Origin: Aldersonia kunmingensis
GTDB lineage: Bacteria > Actinomycetota > Actinomycetes > Mycobacteriales > Mycobacteriaceae
NCBI RefSeq assembly: GCF_001646865.1
Contig: NZ_LRRB01000203.1
Span: 1-48,064, forward strand
Direction of reading: 5' to 3'
Length of the DNA: 48,064 nucleotides
Shown: piece by piece, positions 1 through 9,637 of the stretch
How positions within the stretch are numbered: position 1 is the first letter of the stretch
How the letters are laid out: every line of letters starts with the position of its first letter
Program-made: the position numbers and the translations under genes
The notes under the pieces: generated by a model
The model's database searches: none
What the model was told of the DNA's origin: nothing
Seen by the model: only the letters and a program-made list of their open reading frames with translations

Positions 1-414
1 CCCCGCGCTGCGATCGCCTCCGCATGGGAGTTCGTGAACGGCGCGAAAAGGACCAAGCTGCAGCGCATCACCTCGCTCGACGCGCACCGAGCTGCCAAGG
101 ATACACCGACCGAGGCGTCACGGCTGGCCGCGCGCTGTGCCGGCGATGCAGCTTCTGCCGCCTACTTGCACCCGATTGCGAAAGCCCACCAGGTCGGCCA
201 CATTCTGCGGGCAGCCGCGAGCGCGGCCCGGATTGCGGAACTGAACGCAGCCGACGACCCCGCGGTTGGTGCGAGAGAGATCGAGCGCGCTCGACTGCGC
301 GCGACACCGGTGCTCGTCGATGTTCTCCGTCGCTACCCACCCGCGCTCAGCGGCAGAAGCCGTGTCGCACAGTTGATGACCGCGCTGGATACCTCGCTGC
401 GCGCATCGGGATGA
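1..414 (+). CDS. Putative immunity protein (Imm5-like), 5' end outside window
   Basis: The reading frame is open from base 1 and ends with TGA at 412-414, so the gene begins upstream of the window. A GTG at 34 is in frame, but the residues before it (AIASAWEF) fit the helical repeats of the family, so it is probably internal. The protein is alanine-rich and helical, with the motif AYLHPIAKAHQVGHILRAAA typical of actinobacterial proteins annotated 'putative immunity protein'. Such proteins are thought to neutralise toxins, but many occur without a toxin and the function here is unknown. No toxin gene is visible on the window side. Family assignment rests on recalled sequence resemblance. Confidence 0.6.
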   Translation, partial: PRAAIASAWEFVNGAKRTKLQRITSLDAHRAAKDTPTEASRLAARCAGDAASAAYLHPIAKAHQVGHILRAAASAARIAELNAADDPAVGAREIERARLRATPVLVDVLRRYPPALSGRSRVAQLMTALDTSLRASG

Positions 415-416
415 GC

Positions 417-475
417 GCGCACTTTTGCAGCGAGCGCGCATGCCTGGGCGTGCGCGGTGACCTGAAATGGTACGC
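417..475. repeat. Palindromic intergenic repeat, copy D
   Basis: This 59-bp element lies between the immunity-like gene and gluD, both of which end here. Its left arm GCGCACTTTT and right end (AAATGGTACGC) are imperfect inverted repeats. Its core GCGCATGCCTGGGCGTGCGC, and the TGACCTG that follows, are shared with the copy at 45556-45627, which marks it as a dispersed repeat. It may also act as a terminator for either gene, although no T-run follows. Confidence 0.6.
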
Positions 476-486
476 ACTGGCCGCGA

Positions 487-1392
487 CTACTTCTGGGCGA
501 GATCGATACCGGGTGCCCCGGTGCCGGGGACACCGGTCACCTCGACCTTGAGCACGTCGCCCTCGCCGCGCCGACGGCGTGTCCGGCGCAGTCGGGCCTC
601 GAGGGTTGTCGCGACGTAGCTGAGCGTGGAGTTCAGCACAATCATGATCGCGGCGACCACGAGCAATGCCGGGAGGTAGTTGCCGTAGTACGAGCCGAGT
701 TGCTGGCCGGAGCGCACCACTTCGATGTAGCCGATGAGGTAGCCGAGGGCCGAGTCCTTCAGTGCGACAACCATCTGCGAGACGATCGCCGGCAACATCG
801 CGGTTATCGCCTGGGGGAGTAAGACCTCCCGCATCATCTGGCCCTTGCGCATACCAAGCGCCTGGGCCGCCTCCGCCTGCCCCTTGGGTAGCGAGCGGAT
901 CCCGGCGCGCACGATCTCGGCGATCACCGAGCCGTTGTAGAGGGTCAAGCCCGTCACCACAGCGGCGAGTGCGAGGTCCTTCGACTTGAAGACGTTGTAC
1001 TCGGCATAGATCTGATACGTGAAGATCATCAGGATCAGCACCGGAATGGCGCGGAAGATCTCGACGAACGTGCCGGACACGGCTCGGACGCTGCGATGGC
1101 CGGAGAGTCGGCCGATGCCGAGGATCGACCCCAGGATGAGCGCGAGCACGATCGAGAGCGCCGCGGCGATCAAGGTGCCCTTGATGCCGGGCAGCAGATA
1201 CGTGGTCCACGAAGAGGATTCGAGGAACGGGTCCCACTTCTCGGAAGTGAGCTGGCCGTTGTCATCGAGTGCCCGGTACACCAGCCAGGCAACAGCGAGG
1301 AGCACAATCGCGACGACCACTGACAGCACGTTGTTGCGGATTCGCGCCCGGGGTCCGGGCGCGTCGTAGAGGACCGTGGCCTTGGCGCTCAT
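487..1392 (-). CDS. gluD: Glutamate ABC transporter permease GluD
   Basis: One of two integral membrane subunits of the glutamate (polar amino acid) importer; with GluC it forms the channel that GluA energises. The 301-residue protein starts [10 protein letters not shown], has one N-terminal membrane helix, a block of further helices and the EAA-type loop ([10 protein letters not shown]) of the HisM/GlnP family that contacts the ATPase. The start was chosen because its ATG overlaps the gluC stop in an ATGA (1389-1392), implying translational coupling. Longer upstream codons in frame lie inside gluC. It is the last gene of gluABCD, a gene order known from Corynebacterium glutamicum and relatives. 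Confidence 0.88.
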   Translation of the reverse strand: MSAKATVLYDAPGPRARIRNNVLSVVVAIVLLAVAWLVYRALDDNGQLTSEKWDPFLESSSWTTYLLPGIKGTLIAAALSIVLALILGSILGIGRLSGHRSVRAVSGTFVEIFRAIPVLILMIFTYQIYAEYNVFKSKDLALAAVVTGLTLYNGSVIAEIVRAGIRSLPKGQAEAAQALGMRKGQMMREVLLPQAITAMLPAIVSQMVVALKDSALGYLIGYIEVVRSGQQLGSYYGNYLPALLVVAAIMIVLNSTLSYVATTLEARLRRTRRRRGEGDVLKVEVTGVPGTGAPGIDLAQK

Positions 1393-2069
1393 TGGGCCAC
1401 CCGGTATCGCTGGCTGAGCCAACCGAATAGATAGCCCATCGGCAGGGTGAGGCACACGAACCCGGCGGCGAAGATCCCGCCGACCGCGAAGATCGCCGCC
1501 TCGTTCTCGATCATGGTCTTCATGAGCAGCGAGGCCTCGGCGACACCGATCACCGACGCGATCGTGGTGTTTTTGGTGAGCGCGATGAGCACGCTACCCA
1601 GCGGGGCGATCACCGCACGAAATGCCTGCGGCAGCACGATGAGTCGCAAGTTCTGGAAGAACGTCAGGCCCAGCGAGCGACCCGCCTCGGCCTGACCGAC
1701 CGGGACCGTGTTGATGCCGGAGCGCAGCGACTCACATACGAAGGCCGCGGTGTAGACGCTCAGGCCGAGCACGGCGAGGCGGAAGTTGTTGTCCACCAGG
1801 AACGTGGGCGAATCCTCCCGCGCGAGGTTGACGTGCAGGGTCTGCGAGAGCACGAACAGGCAGAAGATGATGATCAGGGTGAGCGGGGTATTGCGGAACA
1901 CGGTCACGTACGCCGCGCCGATCCAGCGTGCCACCGGTATAGGCGACACCCGCATCCCGGCCAGGATGGTGCCGATGATCAAAGCGCAGATCGCCGAAGC
2001 GGCAGTCAACTTGATCGTGATCCAGAACGCATCGATCAGTTGATCGTCGTACTTCGAGAGCAGATCCAC
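1389..2069 (-). CDS. gluC: Glutamate ABC transporter permease GluC
   Basis: Membrane subunit of the amino-acid importer, 226 residues, starting [10 protein letters not shown] with GTG as start codon. An AGGAGG sequence lies 6 nt before the GTG on the minus strand. About five hydrophobic helices are visible, with the EAA loop ([10 protein letters not shown]) around residue 130 that docks on the ATPase GluA. It follows gluB after a strong hairpin and overlaps gluD by 4 bp, so GluC and GluD are probably made in equal amounts and below the level of the binding protein. Confidence 0.88.
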   Translation of the reverse strand: MDLLSKYDDQLIDAFWITIKLTAASAICALIIGTILAGMRVSPIPVARWIGAAYVTVFRNTPLTLIIIFCLFVLSQTLHVNLAREDSPTFLVDNNFRLAVLGLSVYTAAFVCESLRSGINTVPVGQAEAGRSLGLTFFQNLRLIVLPQAFRAVIAPLGSVLIALTKNTTIASVIGVAEASLLMKTMIENEAAIFAVGGIFAAGFVCLTLPMGYLFGWLSQRYRVAQ

Positions 2070-2099
2070 CCATTCCCTCCTCGCTTGCCCTCACGCACG

Positions 2100-2130
2100 C
2101 CGGGTGGGGCGGTGTGCCCGCCCCACCCGG
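2100..2130 (-). terminator. GC-rich hairpin between gluB and gluC
   Basis: A perfect 12-bp stem (CCGGGTGGGGCG at 2100-2111 with its complement at 2119-2130) and a 7-nt loop lie just after the gluB stop and before gluC. No U-run follows. In ABC operons such hairpins commonly cause partial termination or protect the upstream mRNA from 3' decay, so that the binding protein exceeds the permeases. That role is inferred here. Confidence 0.6.
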
Positions 2131-2139
2131 TCGTGGTTG

Positions 2140-2973
2140 TCAGTACCGGTCGACCTGCGGTGGCGCCGGCATCGGGTAGCCCGACGGCCCGATGGTGGAC
2201 TCGAACGCCTCGTTCCACGCGCCGGACGCGATCATTTCTTCGATCGCGTCGTTGATCTTGTTGCGGGTTTCGGTGTCGCCCTTGGCAAGTCCGATGCCGT
2301 AGTTCTCGGTGGAGAACGTGTCACCCACGACCTTGAGCTGGCCCGGGTACTGCGCGGCGTAGCCGGCGAGGATGACCGCGTCGGTGGTGACCGCGTCGAT
2401 CGCACCGTTCCGCAGCGCTTCGACGCACGCCGAGTAGGTGTCGAACTCCTGCAGCTGCACGTCCTGTGCGTACTTCTCCTTCACCCGCTGCGCCGGTGTG
2501 GAACCCGTCACCGAGCAGAGCTTCTTGCCACCATTGAGCGACTCGGGTCCGGTGATATCGGTGTTGTCCGCACGCACCAGCAGCGACTGGCCCGTCGTCA
2601 GGTACGGCCCCGCGAAATCGACCTTCTCCTTGCGGGCGTCGGTGATCGAGTAGGTCGCGACCACATAGTCGACCTCGCCGTTCTCGATGAGCGTTTCGCG
2701 TTGCGCGGAAGGGGATTCCTTCCAGGTGATGCCGTCGGGCTGCACGCCGAGCTTGTCCGCGACGTACTTGGCGACCTCGACATCGAAGCCGCTGTACGTG
2801 CCGTCGGGATTGCGCTGCCCGAGCCCGGGCTGGTCGAACTTGATGCCGACCGTCAGCGTCCCTCCCTGGGCGCTTTCGCTTGCGCTCTTTTCCTCGTCAC
2901 CGCCACACGCCGTGGCAACGAATGCGAGTGCAGCAACGACGACACCGACACGTGCCGCGCGGTTCATCCTCAT
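2140..2973 (-). CDS. gluB: Glutamate-binding lipoprotein GluB
   Basis: Extracellular substrate-binding protein of the glutamate importer, 277 residues. The N-terminus is a lipoprotein signal with basic residues, a hydrophobic run and the lipobox VATAC (Cys23), so the mature protein should be lipid-anchored outside the membrane. The rest matches the family-3 periplasmic binding fold, including the GFDVEVAKYVADKLG segment that follows the first strand and the DAVTTDA motif near residue 195. The start at 2973 has GGAGG 6 nt upstream; a second ATG two codons on is less well placed. It is preceded by gluA and followed by a hairpin and then gluC. Confidence 0.9.
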   Translation of the reverse strand: MRMNRAARVGVVVAALAFVATACGGDEEKSASESAQGGTLTVGIKFDQPGLGQRNPDGTYSGFDVEVAKYVADKLGVQPDGITWKESPSAQRETLIENGEVDYVVATYSITDARKEKVDFAGPYLTTGQSLLVRADNTDITGPESLNGGKKLCSVTGSTPAQRVKEKYAQDVQLQEFDTYSACVEALRNGAIDAVTTDAVILAGYAAQYPGQLKVVGDTFSTENYGIGLAKGDTETRNKINDAIEEMIASGAWNEAFESTIGPSGYPMPAPPQVDRY

Positions 2974-3012
2974 CGGATCCCTCCATACCTGTCGACAAAC
3001 ACGGGGCTCGAG

Positions 3013-3036
3013 GCGCTGCGCCGACGGGCGCAGCGC
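3013..3036 (-). other. Hairpin between gluA and gluB
   Basis: A perfect 9-bp inverted repeat (GCGCTGCGC at 3013-3021 with GCGCAGCGC at 3028-3036) sits directly after the gluA stop in the gluA-gluB gap. No T-run follows on the transcribed side. It may stabilise the gluA end or separate gluA expression from gluB. Confidence 0.4.
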
Positions 3037-3040
3037 GTGG

Positions 3041-3847
3041 TCAGTGGCTGAGGATCTTCCCGAGGAAGTCCTTGGCGCGCGTGGACGCCGGGTTGGTGAA
3101 AAACGTGTCCGGGTCGGTGTCTTCGACGATTTGGCCGTCGGACATGAACAGCACGCGGTTCCCCGCCTTGCGGGCGAAACCCATTTCGTGGGTGACCACG
3201 AGCATCGTCATCCCGTCGCGGGCCAGCGCAACCATCACGTCGAGCACCTCGTTGACCATCTCCGGGTCGAGTGCGGACGTGGGCTCGTCGAAGAGCATCA
3301 CCTTGGGGTTCATCGCGAGTGCGCGCGCAATGGCGACGCGCTGTTGCTGGCCACCCGACAGTTGCGCCGGAAACTTCTCGGCTTGATCGGCGATGCCGAC
3401 GCGGTCGAGAAGTTCGAGCGCGCGGGTGCGGGCGTCGTCCTTCTTGACCTTGCGGACCTTGGTTGGCGCGAGCATGACGTTCTGCAGGATCGTCTTGTGC
3501 GCGAACAGATTGAACGACTGGAACACCATGCCGACGTCCGCGCGTAGGGCCGCGAGCGCCTTGCCCTCGGCGGGCAGCACCAGTCCGTCGATCGCGATGG
3601 TGCCCTCGTCGATCGGTTCGAGGCGGTTGATCGTGCGGCACAGCGTCGACTTGCCGGACCCGGACGGTCCGATCACGATCACGACCTGGCCGCGCGGGAT
3701 CTCGATATCGATATCGCGCAACACGTGAAGGTCGCCGAAGTGCTTCTGCACGCCGTGCATGGCGATCATCGGGTGCTCGGGTCGGTGCGCTGGCTCCGCT
3801 CCTGAGGGGCGTTCGGCGGCGGCGTCAGCGTCGTCGACGTGCGTCAT
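3041..3847 (-). CDS. gluA: Glutamate ABC transporter ATP-binding protein GluA
   Basis: Cytoplasmic ATPase of the glutamate importer, 268 residues from [10 protein letters not shown]. It has Walker [10 protein letters not shown] (60-68), the Q-loop (VFQSFNLF), signature LSGGQQQR (163-170) and Walker B VMLFDEPT (183-190) followed by the H-loop (VTHEMGF). The family core begins near residue 27, so about 26 residues form an unusual polar extension. The start at 3847 is supported by a TAGAGT -10 box ending 8 nt upstream, which suggests a leaderless mRNA; an ATG at 3853 and one at the core (MIAMHG) are alternatives. It is the first gene of gluABCD. Confidence 0.9.
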   Translation of the reverse strand: MTHVDDADAAAERPSGAEPAHRPEHPMIAMHGVQKHFGDLHVLRDIDIEIPRGQVVIVIGPSGSGKSTLCRTINRLEPIDEGTIAIDGLVLPAEGKALAALRADVGMVFQSFNLFAHKTILQNVMLAPTKVRKVKKDDARTRALELLDRVGIADQAEKFPAQLSGGQQQRVAIARALAMNPKVMLFDEPTSALDPEMVNEVLDVMVALARDGMTMLVVTHEMGFARKAGNRVLFMSDGQIVEDTDPDTFFTNPASTRAKDFLGKILSH

Positions 3848-3855
3848 AGCCATTG

Positions 3856-3861
3856 ACTCTA
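3856..3861 (-). promoter_or_regulatory. -10 box for gluA, leaderless start
   Basis: On the minus strand TAGAGT (TANNNT type) ends 8 nt before the ATG at 3847, placing the likely transcription start at or very near the start codon. No convincing -35 or ribosome-binding site is seen. Confidence 0.5.
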
Positions 3862-3944
3862 GGCCGATTCGCGCCATTTGCCGCGTGGAGCGTCGTTTCC
3901 CGTCGTAGCGTGCGGCATACACGGTTCTCTGCAAGGCGGTGGCG

Positions 3945-5711
3945 ATGAGACGAGGTTGGCTCGCGACACTCCTGGCGGTGATCGCGGTGGTCTTCTCCTC
4001 GGGTGCCGTCGCCACGGCCGGTCCGAGCGGCTACACCAGCGAACTCCTTCATTTCTCGGTGCGGGTCGGCCCAAACGCGCAGCAGTGCACGATCATCGGA
4101 GAACTGTTCGTCCCCGACAGTGCCAGTCCGACGGCGCGCGTTCCCACGGTACTCACCACCCACGGCTTCGGGCAGTCCTACGAGGTACAGGTGCCCACGG
4201 CCAAGTGGTTGGCCAGTCACGGCTACGTGTCGCTGGCCTACTCCGGACTGGGATTCGGTGGTTCGACGTGCAAGGTGTCCCTCGACGATCGCGACTACGA
4301 CGGCGTCGCCGCAGCCCAACTGGTGAGCTTCCTCGGCGGCGCCGGCGGTATCGCGTTCACCGATCCGGGGCTCACGAGTCCGCGCGCGCCGCTCGACGTG
4401 GTCGTGCACGATTCGACCGACCACGTCGGTCGGCCGTCGGTCAACGACCCGCGGGTCGGCATGGTCGGCGGGTCCTACGGTGGCGGGGTTCAATTGGGCG
4501 CGGCGGCCGTCGACCCGCGCATCGACACCATCGTGCCGCTCATCACGTGGAACGACCTTTCCTACTCGCTCACCCCGAATGGCACGTCCACGATTACCGG
4601 CGTCACGACGGCGGTGCCCGGCGCGGCGAAGGTTCTGTTCTCGACTTTGCTGTTCGGCCTCGGCGTGACCAATCCCGGGACCAAGGGGTATATCGCGGAT
4701 CCGGCGCGTGCCGTGGGCTGCCCCAACTACCGCGACTACATGTGTCCGGCGATCGCGGAGTCGGTGACCATCGGCGAGCCGTCGCCGTCCGTCACCGCCC
4801 ATTTGCGGCACGCCTCGGTCGCGACCTTCCTCGACGACATTCACGTCCCCGTACTGCTCGGGCAGGGGGAGCAGGACACCCTGTTCACGCTCAACGAGGC
4901 GGTGGCGACCTACCAGGGACTGAAATCCCGTGGCGTTCCGGTGAAGATGATCTGGCATTCGTGGGGGCACAGTCACATCGAACCGGCGCCCGGTGAATTC
5001 GACCCCAAGGCACCGGATCCCGTGGCGCAGTACGAAACCGGCCGGATCCTGGACTGGTTCGATCACTATCTGAAGAACGACGCCAACGCGAGCACCGGGC
5101 CGGAATTCGCGTACTTCCAGCCCTGGGTGTCCTACTCGGGCAATGCGCGACCGGCCTACGGCACCTCCACTTCGTTCCCGGTCGGCGCGAGGTCGGACTT
5201 ATTCCTCTCGGGCGATGCCCGGCTCGTGGGCGATCCGGCGAGCGCACGGCCCGGGTCCGCGGTGCTGTACACCATCCCTGGCGGGCTACCGAACGGCGCC
5301 GCGCCGCCGAACATCGACCCGACTGCCAAGGTGGCGGCCACCGACATTCCGGGCACCGCACTGGCCTGGACCACGCCACCCCTTGCCGCACCGCTCGACG
5401 TCGCGGGCATCCCGACGCTGCGGCTGCGGGTGGATGCGCCCGGCCGCCCGGTCATCTTCGTCAAGGTCTACGACGTCGACCCGAACGGGGTCGCGACTCT
5501 GATCAACGGGCTGGTGCAGCCGGTGCGGATCACCAACCCGGCAGCGCCGGTCGAGATCGCGTTGCCCGGTTTCGTGCACCGTTTCGCGCCTGGGCATTCG
5601 CTACGGCTCGCCGTCACCAGCGGCGACGTCAGCTTCCGCGGCGGGCTCGAAGCGATGCCGGTGACCGTGCACGCAGACGGATCTGTGCTCACACTCCCAG
5701 TCGTCGGATAG
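3945..5711 (+). CDS. Secreted CocE/NonD-type hydrolase (S15 peptidase-like)
   Basis: A 588-residue exported alpha/beta hydrolase. The N-terminus is a Sec signal peptide ([10 protein letters not shown], cleavage likely after AVATA near residue 24). The catalytic domain follows, with the nucleophile elbow GGSYGG (Ser about 177), the acid region QGEQDTLFT and the histidine region WGHSHIE. The last ~220 residues resemble the jelly-roll domain of X-Pro dipeptidyl-peptidase and cocaine esterase. The substrate cannot be told: peptides, acyl esters and amides are all possible. The ATG at 3945 was chosen over the GTG at 3939 because AAGG lies 8 nt before it. It diverges from gluA and is followed by miaB. 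Confidence 0.75.
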   Translation: MRRGWLATLLAVIAVVFSSGAVATAGPSGYTSELLHFSVRVGPNAQQCTIIGELFVPDSASPTARVPTVLTTHGFGQSYEVQVPTAKWLASHGYVSLAYSGLGFGGSTCKVSLDDRDYDGVAAAQLVSFLGGAGGIAFTDPGLTSPRAPLDVVVHDSTDHVGRPSVNDPRVGMVGGSYGGGVQLGAAAVDPRIDTIVPLITWNDLSYSLTPNGTSTITGVTTAVPGAAKVLFSTLLFGLGVTNPGTKGYIADPARAVGCPNYRDYMCPAIAESVTIGEPSPSVTAHLRHASVATFLDDIHVPVLLGQGEQDTLFTLNEAVATYQGLKSRGVPVKMIWHSWGHSHIEPAPGEFDPKAPDPVAQYETGRILDWFDHYLKNDANASTGPEFAYFQPWVSYSGNARPAYGTSTSFPVGARSDLFLSGDARLVGDPASARPGSAVLYTIPGGLPNGAAPPNIDPTAKVAATDIPGTALAWTTPPLAAPLDVAGIPTLRLRVDAPGRPVIFVKVYDVDPNGVATLINGLVQPVRITNPAAPVEIALPGFVHRFAPGHSLRLAVTSGDVSFRGGLEAMPVTVHADGSVLTLPVVG

Positions 5712-5774
5712 GCCGGGACGGCGGCTCTGCGTAGGGTGCTTACCCGCGATTCCAGGATGCGCACCCCCGCGCCG

Positions 5775-5780
5775 TACCCT
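5775..5780 (+). promoter_or_regulatory. -10 box for miaB, leaderless start
   Basis: TACCCT ends 6 nt before the GTG at 5787. The GGAG between them is only 2 nt from the start, too close to serve as a ribosome-binding site, so a leaderless mRNA is the simpler reading. Confidence 0.55.
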
Positions 5781-5786
5781 GGAGCT

Positions 5787-7313
5787 GTGGAAACGATCGA
5801 CCGGGTGACCCGCAGCTACGAGGTGCGAACCTACGGCTGCCAGATGAACGTGCACGATTCCGAGCGGCTGTCGGGCCTGCTCGAGGACGCCGGCTATACG
5901 CCCGCAGCACCCGGTGCGACTCCGGATCTGGTCGTTTTCAACACCTGCGCGGTGCGCGAGAACGCCGACAACAAGCTCTACGGGAACCTCAGCCATCTCG
6001 CTCCGGTGAAGGCCTCGACGCCCGGTATGCAGATTGCCGTCGGCGGCTGTCTGGCGCAGAAGGACCGCTCCACCGTGGTCAAGAAGGCGCCCTGGGTGGA
6101 CGTCGTGTTCGGCACGCACAACATCGGTTCGCTGCCCGCGCTGCTCGATCGTGCACGGCACAACGAGCAGGCCCAGGTTGAGATCCTCGAGTCGCTCGAG
6201 GCGTTCCCTTCTACGCTTCCAGCCAAGCGCGACTCGGCCTACTCGGGCTGGGTTTCCATCTCGGTCGGGTGCAACAACACCTGCACGTTCTGCATCGTGC
6301 CGTCGCTGCGCGGCAAGGAGGTGGACCGCCGCCCGGGCGACGTGCTCGCCGAGGTGCAGGCACTGGTGAACGAGGGCGTGCTCGAAGTGACGCTGCTCGG
6401 CCAGAACGTCAACTCCTACGGCGCGAACTTCGCCGACCCTGAACTCGACCGCAACCGCGGCGCGTTCGCCGAACTGCTCGCGGCGTGCGGAAAGATCGAC
6501 GGGCTCGAGCGCGTCCGGTTCACCTCTCCGCATCCCGCCGAATTCACAGATGACGTGATCGACGCGATGGCCATCACGCCGAACGTGTGCCCGCAGCTGC
6601 ACATGCCGCTGCAGTCCGGCTCGGACCGTGTGCTCAAGGCCATGCGCCGCTCGTACCGGAAGGCCCGATTCCTCGGGATCATCGAGAAGGTGCGCGAGGC
6701 CATGCCGCACGCCGCGATCACGACCGACATCATCGTCGGCTTCCCGGGCGAGACCGAGGAGGACTTCCTCGAGACCCTCGACGTGGTTCGCCAGGCCCGG
6801 TTCTCGAGCGCGTTCACATTCCAGTACTCCAAGCGCCCAGGCACACCGGCGGCCGAGCTCGACGACCAGATCCCGAAGCACATCGTGCAGGAGCGCTACG
6901 ACCGGCTGATCGCGCTGCAGGAGGAGATTTCGCTCGACGAGAACCGCAAGCTCGTCGGCACCGAGGTCGAACTCCTCGTCGCGGAGGGCGCGGGCCGCAA
7001 GAACGCCGCAACTGCGCGGATGAGCGGCCGGGCCCGTGACGGACGGCTCGTGCACTTCCGCCCCGCACCCGATGCGGCAATCCGGCCCGGCGATGTCATC
7101 ACCGTCGACATCACCGACGCGGCGCCGCATCACCTCATTGCTGACGGCGAGGTCCGGACGCACCGGCGCACTGCCGCGGGCGATGCGCACGAACGCGGGA
7201 TCACCCCGAAGACACCACCGATCGGAGATGTACCGAACGTGACCGGCCTCGGACTGCCCAGCATTGGTGCGCCCATCGCGGTGCCCGTGGCGACGAGCGG
7301 GTGCTGCGAATGA
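5787..7313 (+). CDS. miaB: tRNA-2-methylthio-N6-dimethylallyladenosine synthase MiaB
   Basis: A radical-SAM enzyme that adds a methylthio group at C2 of i6A37 in tRNAs reading UNN codons, the step after MiaA. The 508-residue protein has the N-terminal methylthiotransferase domain with Cys18 (YGCQMN), Cys54 and Cys88, which hold the auxiliary 4Fe-4S cluster. The radical-SAM CxxxCxxC is at Cys162, Cys166 and Cys169, and a TRAM RNA-binding domain begins near residue 390. About 50 residues beyond TRAM, ending SGCCE, form a lineage extension. The GTG start sits where homologues begin and has a -10 box 6 nt upstream. It overlaps the next gene by 4 bp. Confidence 0.95.
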   Translation: METIDRVTRSYEVRTYGCQMNVHDSERLSGLLEDAGYTPAAPGATPDLVVFNTCAVRENADNKLYGNLSHLAPVKASTPGMQIAVGGCLAQKDRSTVVKKAPWVDVVFGTHNIGSLPALLDRARHNEQAQVEILESLEAFPSTLPAKRDSAYSGWVSISVGCNNTCTFCIVPSLRGKEVDRRPGDVLAEVQALVNEGVLEVTLLGQNVNSYGANFADPELDRNRGAFAELLAACGKIDGLERVRFTSPHPAEFTDDVIDAMAITPNVCPQLHMPLQSGSDRVLKAMRRSYRKARFLGIIEKVREAMPHAAITTDIIVGFPGETEEDFLETLDVVRQARFSSAFTFQYSKRPGTPAAELDDQIPKHIVQERYDRLIALQEEISLDENRKLVGTEVELLVAEGAGRKNAATARMSGRARDGRLVHFRPAPDAAIRPGDVITVDITDAAPHHLIADGEVRTHRRTAAGDAHERGITPKTPPIGDVPNVTGLGLPSIGAPIAVPVATSGCCE

Positions 7314-7888
7314 GCGAGCAGCCCGCCAGCGAACAGCCCTACGAGGACCTTCGCCGCGACGTCGATGCGGTCGAGAAGAAGATGGCCGGCGAGATCGACC
7401 CCGGTGCGCGTGCCGTCGTCGTCGCGGTCCTCGTGTTCGCGGTCCTCGGCGCGATCGCGCTGCCGCACACCGGGCATGCGCACGGCTTCGACGTCCTGGC
7501 GGGGAATGACATCGCCCTTTCCGAATCCATTCAGCTGCCCTCGCGGCTGTTCGCGTGGTTCTCCCTGGTGTTCGCGGTGGGCTTCTCGATGCTCGCGCTG
7601 CTCACCCGCCGTTGGGTCTTCGCGTGGATCGCCCTGGCCGGCTCGGCCGTCGCGTCCGTGCTCGGCATGCTCGCCATCTGGACGCGGCAGACACTCGCAC
7701 CGAACCTGCCCGGCGCCGGACCCGGTATCGGCCTGGTCATCGGTTGGATCGCGGTGATGGTGCTGACGTTCCACTGGCTGCGCGTGGTGTGGAGTCGCAC
7801 CGCGGTTCAGCTCGCAGCCGAGGAACAGCGCCGGCTCGCCGCCGCCGAAGAGGAGCGCCGCCAGCAGGAGTGGCGCCAGAAGGGCTGA
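7310..7888 (+). CDS. Conserved membrane protein downstream of miaB (Rv2732c-like)
   Basis: A 192-residue protein, start ATG overlapping the miaB stop as ATGA. About residues 1-35 are polar, followed by four hydrophobic segments (near 36-56, 78-98, 103-124 and 137-157), then a basic/acidic C-terminal tail rich in Glu, Gln and Arg (about 165-192) that is likely a short cytoplasmic coiled coil. Position and topology match the uncharacterised membrane protein next to miaB in mycobacteria. No catalytic motif is seen and the function is unknown; coupling to miaB may be only translational. Confidence 0.75.
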   Translation: MSEQPASEQPYEDLRRDVDAVEKKMAGEIDPGARAVVVAVLVFAVLGAIALPHTGHAHGFDVLAGNDIALSESIQLPSRLFAWFSLVFAVGFSMLALLTRRWVFAWIALAGSAVASVLGMLAIWTRQTLAPNLPGAGPGIGLVIGWIAVMVLTFHWLRVVWSRTAVQLAAEEQRRLAAAEEERRQQEWRQKG

Positions 7889-7931
7889 GCCCGGGTTTCC
7901 CCGGTCGGCCCAGCCCACCCAGCTTCAGGCG

Positions 7932-9383
7932 TCAGCGGTTGCTGACTGCCCCCTCCGCTGCCTCGGCCCACTCACGCCACTGCTTGGCCTGCTCACGGGC
8001 CTGTTCGGCGTCCCGGGTCTTGCCTGCGGCCTCGGCCTTCGCGGCCTGTTCCTCGAACGCCGCGACCCGCTCACGGAACTGAGCGGCACGGGCGAGTGCC
8101 TCCGGGTCGCTGCGCCGCCACTGTGAGTCGGCGGCATCGCGCACGCGCTTCTCGATCGCGCGCAGCCGGCCCTCGAGATCGTGCATGCGTTCCCGCGGGA
8201 CCTTGCCGATCTCTTCCCACTTCTCCTGCAGGTCGCGCAGGGCGGCGCGGGCGGCGTCGATGTCCTGCGACGGGTCGATCCGCTCGCCGTTCTCGAGCAG
8301 CTTCTCCTTCGCCTTGGCGTGCTCCTCGAACTCCGCGTCCCGCTCGGACGATGCCGCGTTGCGAGCCGCGAAGAAGACGTCCTGCGCGCCCTTGAACCGG
8401 CGCCACAGTGCGTCGTCGGCCTCGCGAGGCGCGCGTCCGGCGGCCTTCCACTCACCGAGCAAGTCGCGGAAGGTTGCCGCCGTAGCAGCCCATTCGGTGG
8501 AGCTGGACAGCTCCTCGGCGCGGACGCACAGCTCTTCCTTGCGGACCTTCGCGGCGGCGCGCTCGCGGTCGAGTTCGGCGAAATGGGCGCCACGACGCCG
8601 GTTGAAGCCCTCACGTGCCTTCGAGTAGCGCTTCCACAGGGCATCGTCCACCTTGCGGTCGACGCCCTTGATCGTCTTCCACTCGTCGAGGATTTCGCGC
8701 AGCCGATCACCGGCTGCCTTCCACTGCGTGGATTCGGTGGCGATCTGCTCGGCCTCGGCTGCGAGGTGTTCCTTGCGCGCGGTCTGTTCGGTGCGGAACT
8801 TGTCCCGCTCCTCCTTGGCCGCGGCCGCGGCCTCGTCCGAGTGCTCGATGATGGCCTGCAGCCGAACCGCGAGCCCGTCGACGTCCCCGATCACCGCAGC
8901 GGTCGGCAGTGATTCGGCGAGTGCCTGGGCGGCGGCCTTCGTCTTGCGGGCGTCCCCGACGTGAGTCGCGAGCCGGCCCTCGAGCAACGCGACCTCGGTG
9001 GCGAGATCGTCGAAACGGCGTCCGAAGTGCGCCAAACCCTCCGCCGCGTCGCCGGCCTGCCATGACCCGACCTGCCGCTCACCCTCCGCGGTGCGGACCC
9101 ACGCGGTGCCGTCCTCGTCGACCCGGCCGAACTTGCTGGGGTCGCTCGCGACAGGCAGGTGGGCCAGCGTCGGGTCGTGGGCGTGCGCATGCGGGATCGG
9201 ATGCGGCTTGTCCGACTCTTCTTCGCGCACGACCGGCCCGGGAGCGGGGCGCGCGCCGGCACTATTGCCGGGACGAGGGCCATTCGCGCTGGGTACCGGT
9301 CTGGGCGCTCCGGGCTTGGGTGCCGAAGGTTTCGGTGCGTCCGTCTCGGTGGCGGTGGGATCGGTTCCGTTGCTCTCGGTCAT
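7932..9383 (-). CDS. DUF349 domain protein (Rv2731-like)
   Basis: A 483-residue, highly charged, mainly helical cytoplasmic protein. The first ~90 residues are Pro/Ala-rich and probably disordered; a segment with [12 protein letters not shown] follows, and then about 390 residues of Glu/Lys/Arg/Ala-rich coiled-coil helices. Several of these carry the DUF349 signature, in which W-x-x-A/I-G and W-x-R-F/Y recur ([30 protein letters not shown]). Function is not established. The ATG has AGGAG just upstream. It converges on the miaB membrane neighbour with a 43-bp gap and diverges from the LigB-like gene. Confidence 0.8.
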   Translation of the reverse strand: MTESNGTDPTATETDAPKPSAPKPGAPRPVPSANGPRPGNSAGARPAPGPVVREEESDKPHPIPHAHAHDPTLAHLPVASDPSKFGRVDEDGTAWVRTAEGERQVGSWQAGDAAEGLAHFGRRFDDLATEVALLEGRLATHVGDARKTKAAAQALAESLPTAAVIGDVDGLAVRLQAIIEHSDEAAAAAKEERDKFRTEQTARKEHLAAEAEQIATESTQWKAAGDRLREILDEWKTIKGVDRKVDDALWKRYSKAREGFNRRRGAHFAELDRERAAAKVRKEELCVRAEELSSSTEWAATAATFRDLLGEWKAAGRAPREADDALWRRFKGAQDVFFAARNAASSERDAEFEEHAKAKEKLLENGERIDPSQDIDAARAALRDLQEKWEEIGKVPRERMHDLEGRLRAIEKRVRDAADSQWRRSDPEALARAAQFRERVAAFEEQAAKAEAAGKTRDAEQAREQAKQWREWAEAAEGAVSNR

Positions 9384-9637
9384 GGCTCCTCGTCTCTGCC
9401 GCGCGGCACGGCTGCCTGTCAGCGTTGGTCGGAGCGCGTCACTTTTGCGGACGCGACCCTTGTCGCATCGTGGAGAACGACCCGCCGTCGCTCCGCGACC
9501 CCGACTCTTGCGGTCCTGCTCGATCCTATTGAACCTGCTCCGAGCAATTCATTCCATTGAAACGGGCATAAGCGGGTGCTGGCTCCGCCGGGCGGGCGGG
9601 CGCGAGGTGAACGCGCGACGCTACTAGCGTTGGCGAT
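9384..9637. other. 254-bp divergent intergenic region
   Basis: Contains promoters for the leftward DUF349 gene and the rightward LigB-like/miaA operon. A segment near 9434-9450 (CGTCACTTTTGCGG) resembles one arm of the dispersed palindromic repeats but has no matching second arm. No open frame with a credible start was found. Confidence 0.5.
9625..9630 (+). promoter_or_regulatory. -10 box for the LigB-like gene / miaA operon
   Basis: TAGCGT ends 7 nt before the GTG at 9638 and no ribosome-binding site is present, suggesting a leaderless transcript. Confidence 0.5.

Noticed and set aside
5601-7190. 529-codon minus-strand frame over miaB
   Set aside because: Antisense to miaB, low-complexity Arg/Val/His-rich translation, no start signal.
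9434-9450. Possible further copy of the palindromic repeat
   Set aside because: Only one arm-like segment (CACTTTTGCGG) is present with no inverted partner within 100 bp, so it may be chance.
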